From assembly GCF_031846265.1 (NCBI RefSeq), contig NZ_JAVRIA010000002.1:372001-436000 (forward strand): a stretch of 64,000 nt of DNA, in the 5' to 3' direction. The notes beneath the pieces are model-generated. The model saw nothing but the letters and a program-made list of their open reading frames with translations, was not told the origin of the DNA and did not search any database. This document shows, in pieces, positions 33,646-43,111 of this stretch. The position numbers and the translations under genes are program-made. The first letter of the stretch is position 1, and every line of letters begins with the position of its first letter. The DNA comes from Microcosmobacter mediterraneus. GTDB taxonomy: Bacteria; Bacteroidota; Bacteroidia; Flavobacteriales; Flavobacteriaceae.

Positions 33646-34784
33646 TGCAATAACTTGGTAAGCTTTATACTTAAATCGGTTAATATAATTTTAGAATTAC
33701 CATTACGTTCAATGTGGTAAATTGCATCTTGTAACTCATTAGAAATGTCTAAAATATTAGAATCATGGACAAAAGGAGCAAATTTTTTAAGTTCAAAATT
33801 TTTAGATTTAGTTTCAAGATAAACCAATGAATCAGCCTTATAATTAAGTAACATTGCTTGTCTAAAAAAGTCCAGGCAAAAATTTAAAAATTGCTTTTGG
33901 GTTTCTCTGCCAGTCTTAGCAATAGTCTCACTCCAAGAAATTAAATCGTGGATAGCGCTTTTGTTGCCTTTAGCTTTAAACGCAGAACGAATCCAGAAAA
34001 CAAACCACTCCTCAAACTGTATATCTTCAGAATCCTGATACACTAAATCACAGGCTTTATTATAGTTTCCGTTGGCTTGATGCGCAATTTTGGTAGCGAT
34101 AGTCTCATTAAGATCGTATTGCTTCATTAAGGATGCTTTAATCGCATCTTCAGATAAAGGAGGAAAATGTAAAATCTGACACCTAGATTTTATAGTACTA
34201 ATAATCTGTTCTTCATCTTCAGCGATAAGTATAAAAATAGTCTTATTTGGTGGCTCTTCAATAAGTTTAAGGAGTTTGTTAGCACAAGCTATATTCATTT
34301 TTTCTGCCATCCAGATGAGCATTACTTTAAAACCGCCTTCATAAGATTTAAGCGCTAAAGACTTTACTATATCTTGCGCTTCATCAACACCTATTTGACC
34401 CTGTTTGTTATCCACACCAAGCATCTTATACCAATCAAATAAATTTCCATAAGGTTGCTGATTAAGAAGCTCTCGCCATTCTTCTAAAAAGTGACTAGAC
34501 ACAGGGTGCCGTTTTACTTTATCATTAGTAGTTACAGGAAAAGCAAAGTGAAGGTCAGGATGAGATAAATTTTTAAACTTTAAGTTGCAAGCCTCTGAAC
34601 CTGAGTTATTTTCACCATTAATATTATTGCATAGTAGATATTGTGCATAAGCAATAGCCATTGGTAAGGTACCAGAACCTTCAGGGCCAACAAAGAGCTG
34701 TGCATGCGGAATTCTACCAGAATCTGCACTCTGTGTAAGATGATTTTTTATATGATCTTGACCTAAAATTTCAGAGAAAAGCAT
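33621..34784 (-). CDS. holB: DNA polymerase III delta' subunit
   Basis: A 387-residue AAA+ clamp-loader subunit. The start ILGQDHIKNHLTQSADSGRIPHAQLFVGPEGSG is typical. The Walker A region (GPEGSGTL) lacks the Lys, as expected for the non-ATP-hydrolysing delta' rather than DnaX. The sensor and SRC regions are present (IFILIAEDEEQIISTIKSRCQ, with the SRC arginine-finger motif). The C-terminal collar helices complete the length. It is a single gene facing the OmpH-like gene, and starts 74 bp before the divergent pgk ATG. Confidence 0.92.
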   Translation of the reverse strand: MLFSEILGQDHIKNHLTQSADSGRIPHAQLFVGPEGSGTLPMAIAYAQYLLCNNINGENNSGSEACNLKFKNLSHPDLHFAFPVTTNDKVKRHPVSSHFLEEWRELLNQQPYGNLFDWYKMLGVDNKQGQIGVDEAQDIVKSLALKSYEGGFKVMLIWMAEKMNIACANKLLKLIEEPPNKTIFILIAEDEEQIISTIKSRCQILHFPPLSEDAIKASLMKQYDLNETIATKIAHQANGNYNKACDLVYQDSEDIQFEEWFVFWIRSAFKAKGNKSAIHDLISWSETIAKTGRETQKQFLNFCLDFFRQAMLLNYKADSLVYLETKSKNFELKKFAPFVHDSNILDISNELQDAIYHIERNGNSKIILTDLSIKLTKLLHKKSQANA

Positions 34785-34830
34785 GATACAAAGATAAAAT
34801 AAAAGACAAGTGATTTTAGCCTTAATAATT

Positions 34831-34838
34831 TATATTTG
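34831..34838 (+). promoter_or_regulatory. Possible -7 box for pgk
   Basis: TATATTTG, an exact TAnnTTTG match, 19 bp before the pgk ATG chosen here. It lies inside the longer alternative frame, which supports the shorter start. Confidence 0.45.
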
Positions 34839-34857
34839 TGTTCCAAAATTTGAATCC

Positions 34858-36045
34858 ATGAAAACTATAAACGACTTCAACTTTAATAACAAAAAAGCCT
34901 TAATACGTGTAGATTTTAATGTGCCTTTAGATACTGATTTTAAAGTTACAGATAGCACAAGGATTTCTGCCGCTAGGCCAACAATCATTAAAGTTTTAGA
35001 AGATGGAGGAAGCTGTATTCTAATGTCACACTTAGGAAGACCGAAAGGCGTACAGAATGAGTTTTCATTACAACACATTGTTAAGAGTGTTGAGGAAATT
35101 ATAGGTGTAGAGGTTTTGTTTGCTGGTAATTGTATTGGTAATGAGGCTCAAGAAAAAGCAGAGGCTTTGCAACCTGGACAAGTCTTATTGCTTGAAAATC
35201 TAAGATTCCATGACGAAGAAAAACAAGGCGATGAAAATTTTGCTAGAGAGCTTTCTAAATTAGGAGATATTTATGTTAATGATGCTTTCGGTACAGCTCA
35301 TAGAGCACATGCCTCAACAACAGTAGTAGCACAGTTTTTCACTAACAATAAGTTTTTTGGCGAGTTATTAGCTAAAGAAATTGAAAGTATAGACAAGGTC
35401 TTGAATAATAGTGAAAAACCTGTATTAGCTGTCCTTGGAGGTGCTAAAGTTTCGTCTAAAATTACGGTTATTGAAAATATATTAGACAAAGTAGATCATC
35501 TTATTATTGGAGGCGGAATGACCTTTACTTTTGTAAAGGCGCAAGGTGGTTCTGTAGGAGATTCTATTTGTGAAGATGATAAAATGGAATTAGCTCTAAA
35601 TATTCTAAAAAAAGCAGAGGCCAAAGGTGTAAATATTCATTTACCAGTAGATGTTATTGCCGCAAACGCTTTTAGTAATGATGCCGACACACAAGTATTA
35701 GATGTTACTGAAATACCAGAGGGTTGGCAAGGTTTAGATGCTGGACCTAAAACATTAGAGATTTTTCATAATGTTGTACAAGAGAGTAAAACGATTCTTT
35801 GGAACGGTCCATTAGGTGTTTTTGAGATGAAAAATTTTTCTAATGGTACAATATCTTTAGGAAATTCAATCGCAGAAGCAACTAAAAATGGAACTTTTTC
35901 TCTTGTTGGTGGTGGAGACTCTGTGGCAGCAGTAAAGCAATTTGGATTTGAAAACAAAGTAAGCTACGTAAGTACAGGAGGAGGCGCAATGTTAGAAAGC
36001 CTTGAAGGTAAAACACTACCAGGAATAGCAGCAATCTTAGCTTAA
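34858..36045 (+). CDS. pgk: Phosphoglycerate kinase
   Basis: A 395-residue PGK catalysing the 1,3-bisphosphoglycerate/ADP step of glycolysis. Motifs include RVDFNVPL, MSHLGRPKG, FHDEEKQGDENFARELSKLGD, GGAKVSSKI, the hinge WNGPLGVFE, and GGGDSVAAV of the ATP site. I choose ATG 34858 over the upstream in-frame codon at 34810: it gives the standard N-terminus MKTINDFNFNNKKALIRVD and sits just after a promoter-like TATATTTG. No gap (GAPDH) gene is adjacent. Confidence 0.97.
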   Translation: MKTINDFNFNNKKALIRVDFNVPLDTDFKVTDSTRISAARPTIIKVLEDGGSCILMSHLGRPKGVQNEFSLQHIVKSVEEIIGVEVLFAGNCIGNEAQEKAEALQPGQVLLLENLRFHDEEKQGDENFARELSKLGDIYVNDAFGTAHRAHASTTVVAQFFTNNKFFGELLAKEIESIDKVLNNSEKPVLAVLGGAKVSSKITVIENILDKVDHLIIGGGMTFTFVKAQGGSVGDSICEDDKMELALNILKKAEAKGVNIHLPVDVIAANAFSNDADTQVLDVTEIPEGWQGLDAGPKTLEIFHNVVQESKTILWNGPLGVFEMKNFSNGTISLGNSIAEATKNGTFSLVGGGDSVAAVKQFGFENKVSYVSTGGGAMLESLEGKTLPGIAAILA

Positions 36046-36120
36046 GCCATATCCAGACTTTTATTTATCATAATAAAACACGATTTTAGCATTCCTTACG
36101 TTTACAGAGAAACAGGTATT

Positions 36121-37674
36121 ATGGCTCAAAAATTTCAGATTGTATTGTTTTGCTTCTTGTGTTGTGTCATAACCTTAAAGGCACAAGAGACAACTGAAAC
36201 GAATTCTGAGGTTAAAACAGATTCAGTTATTGATGGTAAAAGCACTGTAAAAACGAGTATTGCTCCAGTTAAGGACAGCTTAACATCCAAAGCATTAAAA
36301 GACAACCCAATGGCTGCTGAGCTTGATAAAAAATGGCTAGAGGAGTTGTATAGTACTTCACTTTACGACAGCATTTATAACACCGTTATTGATTTAAAAT
36401 ACGAGGATGTCTATTATCCCGAACTACCAACAGATACACTCAAAGCAAGATTAGCAGAACTTAATGCTAGGACTCCGTTTAATGTGGAGTACAATAAATC
36501 TCTAGAAAGTGTTATCAAGAATTTCTTAAAAAATAGAAGACGTTATTTCGAAAAAATGATGGGATTGAGTCATTACTACTTTCCTATGTTTGAAAGAGAG
36601 CTAGACAATTATAATATTCCGTTAGAAATTAAATACTTATCCATTGTAGAGTCTGCTTTAAAACCCAGAGCGAGATCTAGAGTTGGCGCCACAGGACTTT
36701 GGCAGTTTATGTTTGCCACAGGGAAGCAGTATGGTTTAGATGTAAGTAGCTATGTTGATGAACGTAGGGATCCTATAAAATCAACAGAATCTGCTGCGAA
36801 GTATTTAGCAAAGCTGTATCAGATTTTTGGAGATTGGGATTTAGCTCTGGCAGCCTATAATTCTGGACCCGGAAATGTAAGCAAAGCTATAAGGCGTTCT
36901 GGAGGCTATAGGAATTATTGGAACATTAGAGGAAATCTACCTCGAGAAACAGCTGGATATGTACCTGCTTTTTTAGCAACCATGTATATTTTTGAATTTG
37001 CAGATGATCATGGTTTTAAACCAGAACGACCACAATTTGATTACATTGAAACAGATACTATTTTTGTAAAAGAAATGATTAGCTTAGATCAGGTTTCAGA
37101 AGCAACAGGTGTTAATATCGAAGAACTTCAGTTTTTAAACCCTTCTTATAAATTAGATATTATTCCTAAAATAAAAGGAAAGCAGTATACATTAAGATTG
37201 CCACGAGAAGCAATAGGCGTTTTTGTATCAAACGAAGATTCAATATATGCCTTTGCTAAGGCGGAATTTAATAAGAGAGAAAAACCATTACCTAAGTTTT
37301 TTAATAGTGATTCTAAAATTAGATATCGTGTAAGAAATGGTGATTATTTAGGGAAAATTGCCAGGAAATTTGGCGTTAGAGTAAGTCAGATAAAACAATG
37401 GAATGGTTTACGGAGTAATAAGTTAAGTATAGGACAACGACTTACAATTTACCCAAGAATTCCAAGCTCAAAAAAATCTACTTCTAGCACTAATCCTAAG
37501 CCCAAAAAGGTTATTAATTCTGAAGGTAAACAAACTTATAAAGTTGAAAAAGGAGATTCGTTATGGAGTATTGCGCAAAAATTTCCTGGAGTTTCTGTTC
37601 AAAATATTAGAGATTGGAACGATATTAGCAGTAATAAACTTAAAATAGGAATGACCTTGGTTGTTTCTAATTAA
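36121..37674 (+). CDS. MltD-like lytic transglycosylase with two LysM domains
   Basis: The 517-residue exported murein hydrolase has a signal peptide (ending about LKAQE, residue 22). A variable linker is followed by an SLT domain (about 155-320) with the catalytic Glu about 177 in KYLSIVESALKP, then ATGLWQFMFATGKQYGL and ALAAYNSGPGNV. Two C-terminal LysM domains follow (about 399-445 YRVRNGDYLGKIARKFGV; about 470-517 YKVEKGDSLWSIAQKFPGV) for binding glycan strands. It cleaves peptidoglycan to anhydro-muropeptides. A DUF4837 lipoprotein gene lies 23 bp downstream, probably in the same operon. Confidence 0.92.
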   Translation: MAQKFQIVLFCFLCCVITLKAQETTETNSEVKTDSVIDGKSTVKTSIAPVKDSLTSKALKDNPMAAELDKKWLEELYSTSLYDSIYNTVIDLKYEDVYYPELPTDTLKARLAELNARTPFNVEYNKSLESVIKNFLKNRRRYFEKMMGLSHYYFPMFERELDNYNIPLEIKYLSIVESALKPRARSRVGATGLWQFMFATGKQYGLDVSSYVDERRDPIKSTESAAKYLAKLYQIFGDWDLALAAYNSGPGNVSKAIRRSGGYRNYWNIRGNLPRETAGYVPAFLATMYIFEFADDHGFKPERPQFDYIETDTIFVKEMISLDQVSEATGVNIEELQFLNPSYKLDIIPKIKGKQYTLRLPREAIGVFVSNEDSIYAFAKAEFNKREKPLPKFFNSDSKIRYRVRNGDYLGKIARKFGVRVSQIKQWNGLRSNKLSIGQRLTIYPRIPSSKKSTSSTNPKPKKVINSEGKQTYKVEKGDSLWSIAQKFPGVSVQNIRDWNDISSNKLKIGMTLVVSN

Positions 37675-37697
37675 GTTAAACCAACAACATAAGACAC

Positions 37698-38675
37698 ATG
37701 AGAATTTTAATAGCATTATGCCTTACGGCAGTTTTAGTATTAAGTTGCGGAAATGAAAAAGGACAACGAATTTTACCAGAATCCTCAGGTAAACTTAACC
37801 AACTTTCTGTAGTTATAGACAATAATCTATGGGAAGGTACAGTAGGTGAAACCGTTAGAGAAATATTTGGAGCACCAGTAGAGGGCTTACCACAGGAGGA
37901 ACCTTTATTTTCTATGAATCAGATGCCATCAGAAGTTTTTAATGGATTTGCAGCAACTAATAGAATAGTTTTAAAAATTAGTGTAGCTGATAGTAGTTCT
38001 ATGTCTATTTTAACAGATACTTATGCAAAGCCTCAAACCGTTGTTTCGGTAGTAGGAGAATCTGGTAATGAGATAATTAAAACACTAAAGTCTAATGCTA
38101 ATAAGTTTGTAGATACCTTTAAAAAAGCAGAACTCTCTGAACAACAAAAAAGAATTGCGATTTCCTTAGGTAAAACAGATGTAATAAAAAAAGAATTAGG
38201 CGTAACGTTAAAATACCAAACAGCTTATAGAATAGCAAAACAAGACGATAAGTTCTTTTGGTTAAGAAAAACGTTAAGCGAGGGCAAAGGATCATTAGAT
38301 ATGATGATTTATGAAGTCCCAATTGATGCTATTAGAAAAGGCGATAGTGCAGTTACAGATATTGTAAAGATTAGAGATGAATATGGAAAAAAATACATTA
38401 CAGGTGAAGATGATAATGCTTATATGGGAACAGAAGATGCCTACGCACCATATATTTTTGATGCGATTATAGATAATAAGCCAGCATATGAAACTAAAGG
38501 AATTTGGGACATGAAAAATGACTGGATGTCTGGACCGTTTATTAATTATGCAGTTGAAGACAAAATAAACAAACGTTATGTAATCATTGAAGGCTACGCG
38601 TATGCTCCTTCCGCACGTAAACGAGAATACATGCTAGAAATTGAAGCGATATTGAAAACGCTAAGAATACAATAA
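37698..38675 (+). CDS. DUF4837 family lipoprotein
   Basis: The 325-residue protein has a lipoprotein signal peptide with lipobox LVLSC (Cys about 17). The mature part matches the DUF4837 layout of Bacteroidota: NQLSVVIDNNLWEGTVGETVREIF near the N-terminus, a central helical region with KANKFV-like pattern, and near the C-terminus GIWDMKNDWMSGPFINYAVED, RYVIIEGYAYAPSARKREYMLEIEAI. The function is unknown. Its position after the transglycosylase suggests cell-wall or envelope work. A strong terminator follows. Confidence 0.82.
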   Translation: MRILIALCLTAVLVLSCGNEKGQRILPESSGKLNQLSVVIDNNLWEGTVGETVREIFGAPVEGLPQEEPLFSMNQMPSEVFNGFAATNRIVLKISVADSSSMSILTDTYAKPQTVVSVVGESGNEIIKTLKSNANKFVDTFKKAELSEQQKRIAISLGKTDVIKKELGVTLKYQTAYRIAKQDDKFFWLRKTLSEGKGSLDMMIYEVPIDAIRKGDSAVTDIVKIRDEYGKKYITGEDDNAYMGTEDAYAPYIFDAIIDNKPAYETKGIWDMKNDWMSGPFINYAVEDKINKRYVIIEGYAYAPSARKREYMLEIEAILKTLRIQ

Positions 38676-38709
38676 AAAAAAGCCAACTGTTAAGTTGGCT
38701 TTTTTTTAT
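38674..38709 (+). terminator. Terminator after DUF4837 gene
   Basis: AAAAAGCCAACT and AGTTGGCTTTTT pair perfectly around a short loop, with A and T tracts on both sides. It can also serve the convergent tatA gene. Confidence 0.9.
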
Positions 38710-38723
38710 TGAGATGATTTTTA

Positions 38724-38903
38724 TTATTCTTTCTCTTGAGGCTTGTTGTCTTCTTTACTAGCATCTTTAAACTCCTTAATTCCGCTTCCTAATCCACGCA
38801 TTAATTCAGGAATTTTCTTTCCTCCAAATAATAGTAATACTACTACTACAATTAAAACAATTTGCCATGGTCCTGGTGCTAAAAAAATACTTGTAGTTAT
38901 CAT
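38724..38903 (-). CDS. tatA: Twin-arginine translocase subunit TatA/E
   Basis: The 59-residue protein has one N-terminal transmembrane helix (PWQIVLIVVVVLLLFGGKKIPEL), the conserved FGGKKIPEL hinge, an amphipathic helix (MRGLGSGIKEFKDASKE) and a short charged tail. I choose the ATG at 38903 rather than the in-frame one at 38924, because the family starts only a few residues before the helix. TatA forms the pore for folded Tat substrates. No tatC is adjacent. It is divergent from the M23 peptidase gene. Confidence 0.92.
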   Translation of the reverse strand: MITTSIFLAPGPWQIVLIVVVVLLLFGGKKIPELMRGLGSGIKEFKDASKEDNKPQEKE

Positions 38904-39004
38904 AATTTTAAAATTGAAACACAAAGGTAATAATTAAACGGTAATACCAACGTTTTTAAGCTAAACTTTAAGAACTCTTAAATAGTCATAAAACTAATTT
39001 TAGT

Positions 39005-39012
39005 TACATTTG
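39005..39012 (+). promoter_or_regulatory. Possible -7 box before the M23 peptidase gene
   Basis: TACATTTG matches TAnnTTTG only 7 bp before the ATG. If real, the transcript would be nearly leaderless. Confidence 0.35.
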
Positions 39013-39019
39013 TTTTGTT

Positions 39020-39886
39020 ATGTCAGTAAAGAAAAAAGAACGTAAACTAGCTCAAAAACTACTTCACAAATACCGTTTAGTTATTCTAAATGAAGATACT
39101 TTTGAAGAACGTTTTGCAATTAAACTCACACGTTTAAATGTTTTTGTTATTACATCTATATCTGCCATACTCCTTATTATGTTTACGACATTACTTATTG
39201 CTTTTACTCCATTACGAGAGTATATTCCTGGTTATTCCTCAACAGCCTTAAAGAAAAAGGCCAATGATCTTAATAATAAAACGGACTCACTTCAAAATAT
39301 AATGTTACTAAACGAACGTTATTTTGCTTCAATAAAAAGCGTACTAAAAGGCGAAGTCTCAAGTGTGGAATTTAATAAAGATTCTATATTAAAAGCAGCA
39401 GAGTTAGATGAAAACTTATTAAACGTCTTACCTAGTAAAGAGGATTCGTTATTGCGCGAGAAAGTAAATAAAGAAGATAAATATAATTTATTTGAAGAGA
39501 GTTTAAACGCCTCTAATTTTGTATTATTTCCTCCTGTTAATGGTACAATTTCAGAAGGTTATAATATTGAAGAAAAACACTATGCAGTTGACATTGTAGT
39601 ACCTAAAGATACACCTGTTAAAGCAACAGCAGATGGAACAGTGATTTTCGCTGAGTGGACCTTAGAAACAGGTTTTGTTATTATTTTAGAGCATAGCCAA
39701 GAATTAATCTCAGTGTATAAACACAACGCGTCTTTAACCAAAGAACAAGGCGAGTTAGTTAAGGCAGGTGAGGTTATTGCAACAGCAGGAAACACAGGAG
39801 AATTAACAACAGGACCACACCTTCATTTCGAATTATGGAGTAAAGGATATTCTTTAGACCCAACCAATTTTATAGCTTTTCAGTAA
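39020..39886 (+). CDS. M23 family peptidoglycan endopeptidase, membrane-anchored
   Basis: The 288-residue protein has a cytoplasmic basic N-terminus, one transmembrane helix (about 38-63) and a linker. The C-terminal LytM domain (about 175-285) holds zinc and catalytic residues: His about 187 and Asp about 191 (KHYAVDIVVP), and HLHFE (His about 267 and 269). All expected ligands are present, so it is likely active rather than an EnvC-type activator. It cuts peptide cross-links in the wall. The GH3 gene starts on the base after its stop. Confidence 0.9.
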   Translation: MSVKKKERKLAQKLLHKYRLVILNEDTFEERFAIKLTRLNVFVITSISAILLIMFTTLLIAFTPLREYIPGYSSTALKKKANDLNNKTDSLQNIMLLNERYFASIKSVLKGEVSSVEFNKDSILKAAELDENLLNVLPSKEDSLLREKVNKEDKYNLFEESLNASNFVLFPPVNGTISEGYNIEEKHYAVDIVVPKDTPVKATADGTVIFAEWTLETGFVIILEHSQELISVYKHNASLTKEQGELVKAGEVIATAGNTGELTTGPHLHFELWSKGYSLDPTNFIAFQ

Positions 39887-41389
39887 ATGGGCTCATTAAA
39901 ATCTATTTTAGCCAAACCCTTTGCAAAACGTATATATAAATCAGTTAAAAAATGGGCAGATAATCCAATAAAAACTCAAGACAAAGTTTTTAAAGACCTT
40001 ATAAGTAAAGCTACAGCCACACAATTTGGACAAGATCATGACTTTATAAGCATTAACTCTTACAAAGATTTTGTACAACGTGTTCCAGTAAGAGATTACG
40101 AAGGCTTAAAACCATATGTAGATAGAGTTGTTAAAGGCGAAGAGAATGTTCTCTGGAAAGGAAAACCTATTTACTTTGCAAAAACATCTGGCACTACCTC
40201 TGGAGCTAAGTATATTCCTATCACTAAAGAAAGCATGCCTAGCCACATTAAGGCGGCAAGAAATGCTATTTTACTTTATATTAATGAAACAGGAAATACA
40301 AAGTTTGTAGACGGAAAAATGATTTTCCTTCAAGGCAGCCCAATTTTAGAAAAAACAAACGAAATACAATTTGGCAGACTCTCAGGAATTGTAGCGCATT
40401 ATGTACCTAAATACCTCCAAAAAAATAGAATGCCATCCTGGAAAACCAATTGTATTGAAGATTGGGAAACCAAAGTTGAAGCCATTGTAGATGAAACTAT
40501 TAATGAGAATATGGCTATAATATCTGGTATTCCATCGTGGGTTCAAATGTATTTTGAGCGTATTCAGCAAAGAACAGGTAACCCTATAGGTCAGGTATTT
40601 AAAAACTTTGATCTGTTCATTTTTGGAGGTGTTAATTACGAACCCTATAGAGCTAAGTTTGAAAACCTCATTGGAAGAAAAGTAGACAGTATAGAACTAT
40701 ATCCTGCTAGTGAAGGGTTTTTTGCCTATCAAGATTCACAACAAGAAAAAGGAATGTTGCTTCAGCTTAATTCTGGAATATTTTACGAGTTTATAAAAGC
40801 AGATGATTTTTTCACAGAGAATCCAAAACGAATCACCATTACAGATGTAGAAGTTGGTGTTAATTACGTGATGATTATATCAACAAACGCAGGTCTTTGG
40901 GCTTATAACATAGGAGACACAATACAGTTCACCTCTACTAAACCATATAGGATAATAGTTTCAGGGCGTATTAAGCATTTTATTTCTGCTTTTGGAGAAC
41001 ATGTCATAGCAAAAGAAGTAGAAGAGGCTATGCAAAAGGCTATTTCAATGACAAATACCACAATAAATGAATTTACAGTAGCGCCACAAATTAATCCAAA
41101 AGAAGGATTAGCCCATCACGAGTGGTTTATTGAATTTGAAGAAGAACCGGAAGATTTAAAAGAATTTGCTAAGATTATAGAGCAATCCCTTCAGCAACAA
41201 AACAGCTATTATTTAGATCTAATAAAAGGCAAAGTATTAAGGCCACTAGTAATTACAAAAATTAATAGAAACGGATTTAAAGATTATATGAAATCTATTG
41301 GCAAATTAGGAGGTCAAAATAAACTTCCAAGATTGGCAAATGATCGCAAAATTGCTGACAAATTACACGAACTTCTATTAACTAAATAA
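39887..41389 (+). CDS. GH3 family (acyl-adenylating) protein
   Basis: A 500-residue member of the GH3 auxin-responsive promoter family, which in plants conjugates amino acids to acyl acids through an adenylate. The ATP/AMP motif FAKTSGTTSGAKYIPIT (about residues 97-113) is intact. YPASEGFFAYQ and YNIGDTIQFTS match the second and third adenylation motifs, and VSGRIKHFISAFGEHV gives the hinge. The bacterial substrates are unknown, though the family is common in Bacteroidota. It is directly coupled to the M23 peptidase gene. Confidence 0.9.
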   Translation: MGSLKSILAKPFAKRIYKSVKKWADNPIKTQDKVFKDLISKATATQFGQDHDFISINSYKDFVQRVPVRDYEGLKPYVDRVVKGEENVLWKGKPIYFAKTSGTTSGAKYIPITKESMPSHIKAARNAILLYINETGNTKFVDGKMIFLQGSPILEKTNEIQFGRLSGIVAHYVPKYLQKNRMPSWKTNCIEDWETKVEAIVDETINENMAIISGIPSWVQMYFERIQQRTGNPIGQVFKNFDLFIFGGVNYEPYRAKFENLIGRKVDSIELYPASEGFFAYQDSQQEKGMLLQLNSGIFYEFIKADDFFTENPKRITITDVEVGVNYVMIISTNAGLWAYNIGDTIQFTSTKPYRIIVSGRIKHFISAFGEHVIAKEVEEAMQKAISMTNTTINEFTVAPQINPKEGLAHHEWFIEFEEEPEDLKEFAKIIEQSLQQQNSYYLDLIKGKVLRPLVITKINRNGFKDYMKSIGKLGGQNKLPRLANDRKIADKLHELLLTK

Positions 41390-41392
41390 TAT

Positions 41393-41400
41393 TATATTTG
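41393..41400 (+). promoter_or_regulatory. Possible -7 box before the DUF6909 gene
   Basis: TATATTTG, exact TAnnTTTG match, 17 bp before the ATG and just after the GH3 stop. Confidence 0.4.
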
Positions 41401-41417
41401 CTGGCTAAACAACGCGA

Positions 41418-43106
41418 ATGAGTAATTCAAAACATCATGATAGAACGAGAGCTCAGGAGAGCTCAAACGCCATTGAGAGAATGTATATTACCATGCGCCA
41501 TTTATTCAACAGAGGGTTCTATAAACCTATGGGAGTTTCTGGAGAGACTCTAAGAGAATCTTTGCTGTTATTACGACCAGAAATATATGGTTCTATTGCA
41601 GAAGAAAAAGCTGAATTAGAAGGCTTAATGTATGTTGTAGATAGGCTTCCAGAAGGCATTGAAGAATGTAGTTTTATAAATCTTACCAGCGATGAAGGCT
41701 ATGCTAATTCTCACTTTAAGCCAATAATACCTCCTAAACGACGACGGAATTGTTATCGTATTGACGATGAGCAAATGAATATTGAGATAACTAGAGGACG
41801 TTCGGAGATATATGATATTCTAACACATTTAACTTTTTTATTTGTTGAATCTCATAAAATTGCCAATAAGGTTATTATCAATGAAAAAGGAGATACTACT
41901 AGAGATTGGGTAAAGTTAGAGCAAGCGGTTTTATCGAGTAAAAAATTAACTCAGCAAGAAAGAGAAGTTGCTTTAACACATACAGCTAACATTTTAGGAA
42001 GAACCTTTAATGAGCTTAAACAAGTTTATTCCAGTTTTACAACTAAAAATAAACCAGAGCGTTTATTGCATATTATTTATTGGTTAGGCAAGTTAGCAAT
42101 TCAAGAAGTTGTAAATGGCAAAAAAAGAACTATAACTTTTAGTCCAGTTTTAAGGGAGCGTTTAGGACATCATTTACATGGAGAGATTTGGGCAAATACC
42201 ATTAAAAACGAATTAATTGATAGAGGTTTAATAGATAGACCAATCCATATTATTAGTGCAAATATGCACAGTGTAATGAATACTCTTTTTGCCCCATGTA
42301 CATTTGATAAAGAGATAGAAAAGAAAGGGATATTTAATGTTTATGAAAAATTAAGTAAACCAGAAAATGAAGCGTTACGCAATAAAATTAAAAAAGCGTC
42401 GTTGCAGAAAGGAATGCATTATATAAAGGATACATCTGGTGCTAACATCAATGTTCAAATTTTTGACACTTGTAAAATTGATTTTTCGAAGGCTAGCTTA
42501 TCACTAAATCTCAAAAATATCAAAACAGAAAAGCCTGTTATAATAGTCATGGACTATGCTTTTGGAGAGCAAGCCTATGAGACTATGGATGAGCTTTTAA
42601 AACCTTTAAATTTAAAAGGTAATAAGCAGCAATTAGATGTAAAATCCATTTCTATAATGGGTAAAGCAGGAATATTAGAAGGAGGGAAAGGTGATATAAT
42701 GATACCTTCAGCACATATCTTTGAAGGAACCGCAGATAATTATCCTTTTAATAATGAATTAAAAACAGTAGATTTCGAAGATAAAGATATAGATGTGTAT
42801 GAAGGCACAATGATTACAGTTTTAGGAACATCATTGCAAAATAAAGATATCCTTAAATTCTTTTACAATTCAACTTGGCAAGTTATTGGGTTAGAGATGG
42901 AAGGAGCACATTATCAGAAAGCCATACAAGCAGCATCAAAAGTAAGAGGGAGTATAAACAAAAATGTAAAAGTAAGATATGCATATTATGCCAGTGATAA
43001 TCCATTGCAGTCAGGGAGCACATTAGCTTCAGGAGGACTTGGAACAACTGGAGTAAAACCAACTTACGTAATAACTAGGACAATTTTAGAACAGATATTT
43101 AATTAA
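41418..43106 (+). CDS. DUF6909-like protein with phosphorylase-like C-terminal domain
   Basis: A 562-residue cytoplasmic protein that I associate with DUF6909 of Bacteroidota. The N-terminal half is helical. The C-terminal third has a pattern close to nucleoside phosphorylases: SIMGKAGILEGGKGDIMIPS (like the G-AG-L...GD-VIP block), then VIGLEMEGAHYQKAIQAAS (like EMEGA, the nucleoside-binding Glu) and RYAYYASDNP (like the SDNP block). This link is by eye. No signal peptide or membrane segment is seen. The function is unknown. It closes the cell-wall gene group just before the polysaccharide locus. Confidence 0.65.
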   Translation: MSNSKHHDRTRAQESSNAIERMYITMRHLFNRGFYKPMGVSGETLRESLLLLRPEIYGSIAEEKAELEGLMYVVDRLPEGIEECSFINLTSDEGYANSHFKPIIPPKRRRNCYRIDDEQMNIEITRGRSEIYDILTHLTFLFVESHKIANKVIINEKGDTTRDWVKLEQAVLSSKKLTQQEREVALTHTANILGRTFNELKQVYSSFTTKNKPERLLHIIYWLGKLAIQEVVNGKKRTITFSPVLRERLGHHLHGEIWANTIKNELIDRGLIDRPIHIISANMHSVMNTLFAPCTFDKEIEKKGIFNVYEKLSKPENEALRNKIKKASLQKGMHYIKDTSGANINVQIFDTCKIDFSKASLSLNLKNIKTEKPVIIVMDYAFGEQAYETMDELLKPLNLKGNKQQLDVKSISIMGKAGILEGGKGDIMIPSAHIFEGTADNYPFNNELKTVDFEDKDIDVYEGTMITVLGTSLQNKDILKFFYNSTWQVIGLEMEGAHYQKAIQAASKVRGSINKNVKVRYAYYASDNPLQSGSTLASGGLGTTGVKPTYVITRTILEQIFN

Positions 43107-43111
43107 CTATT

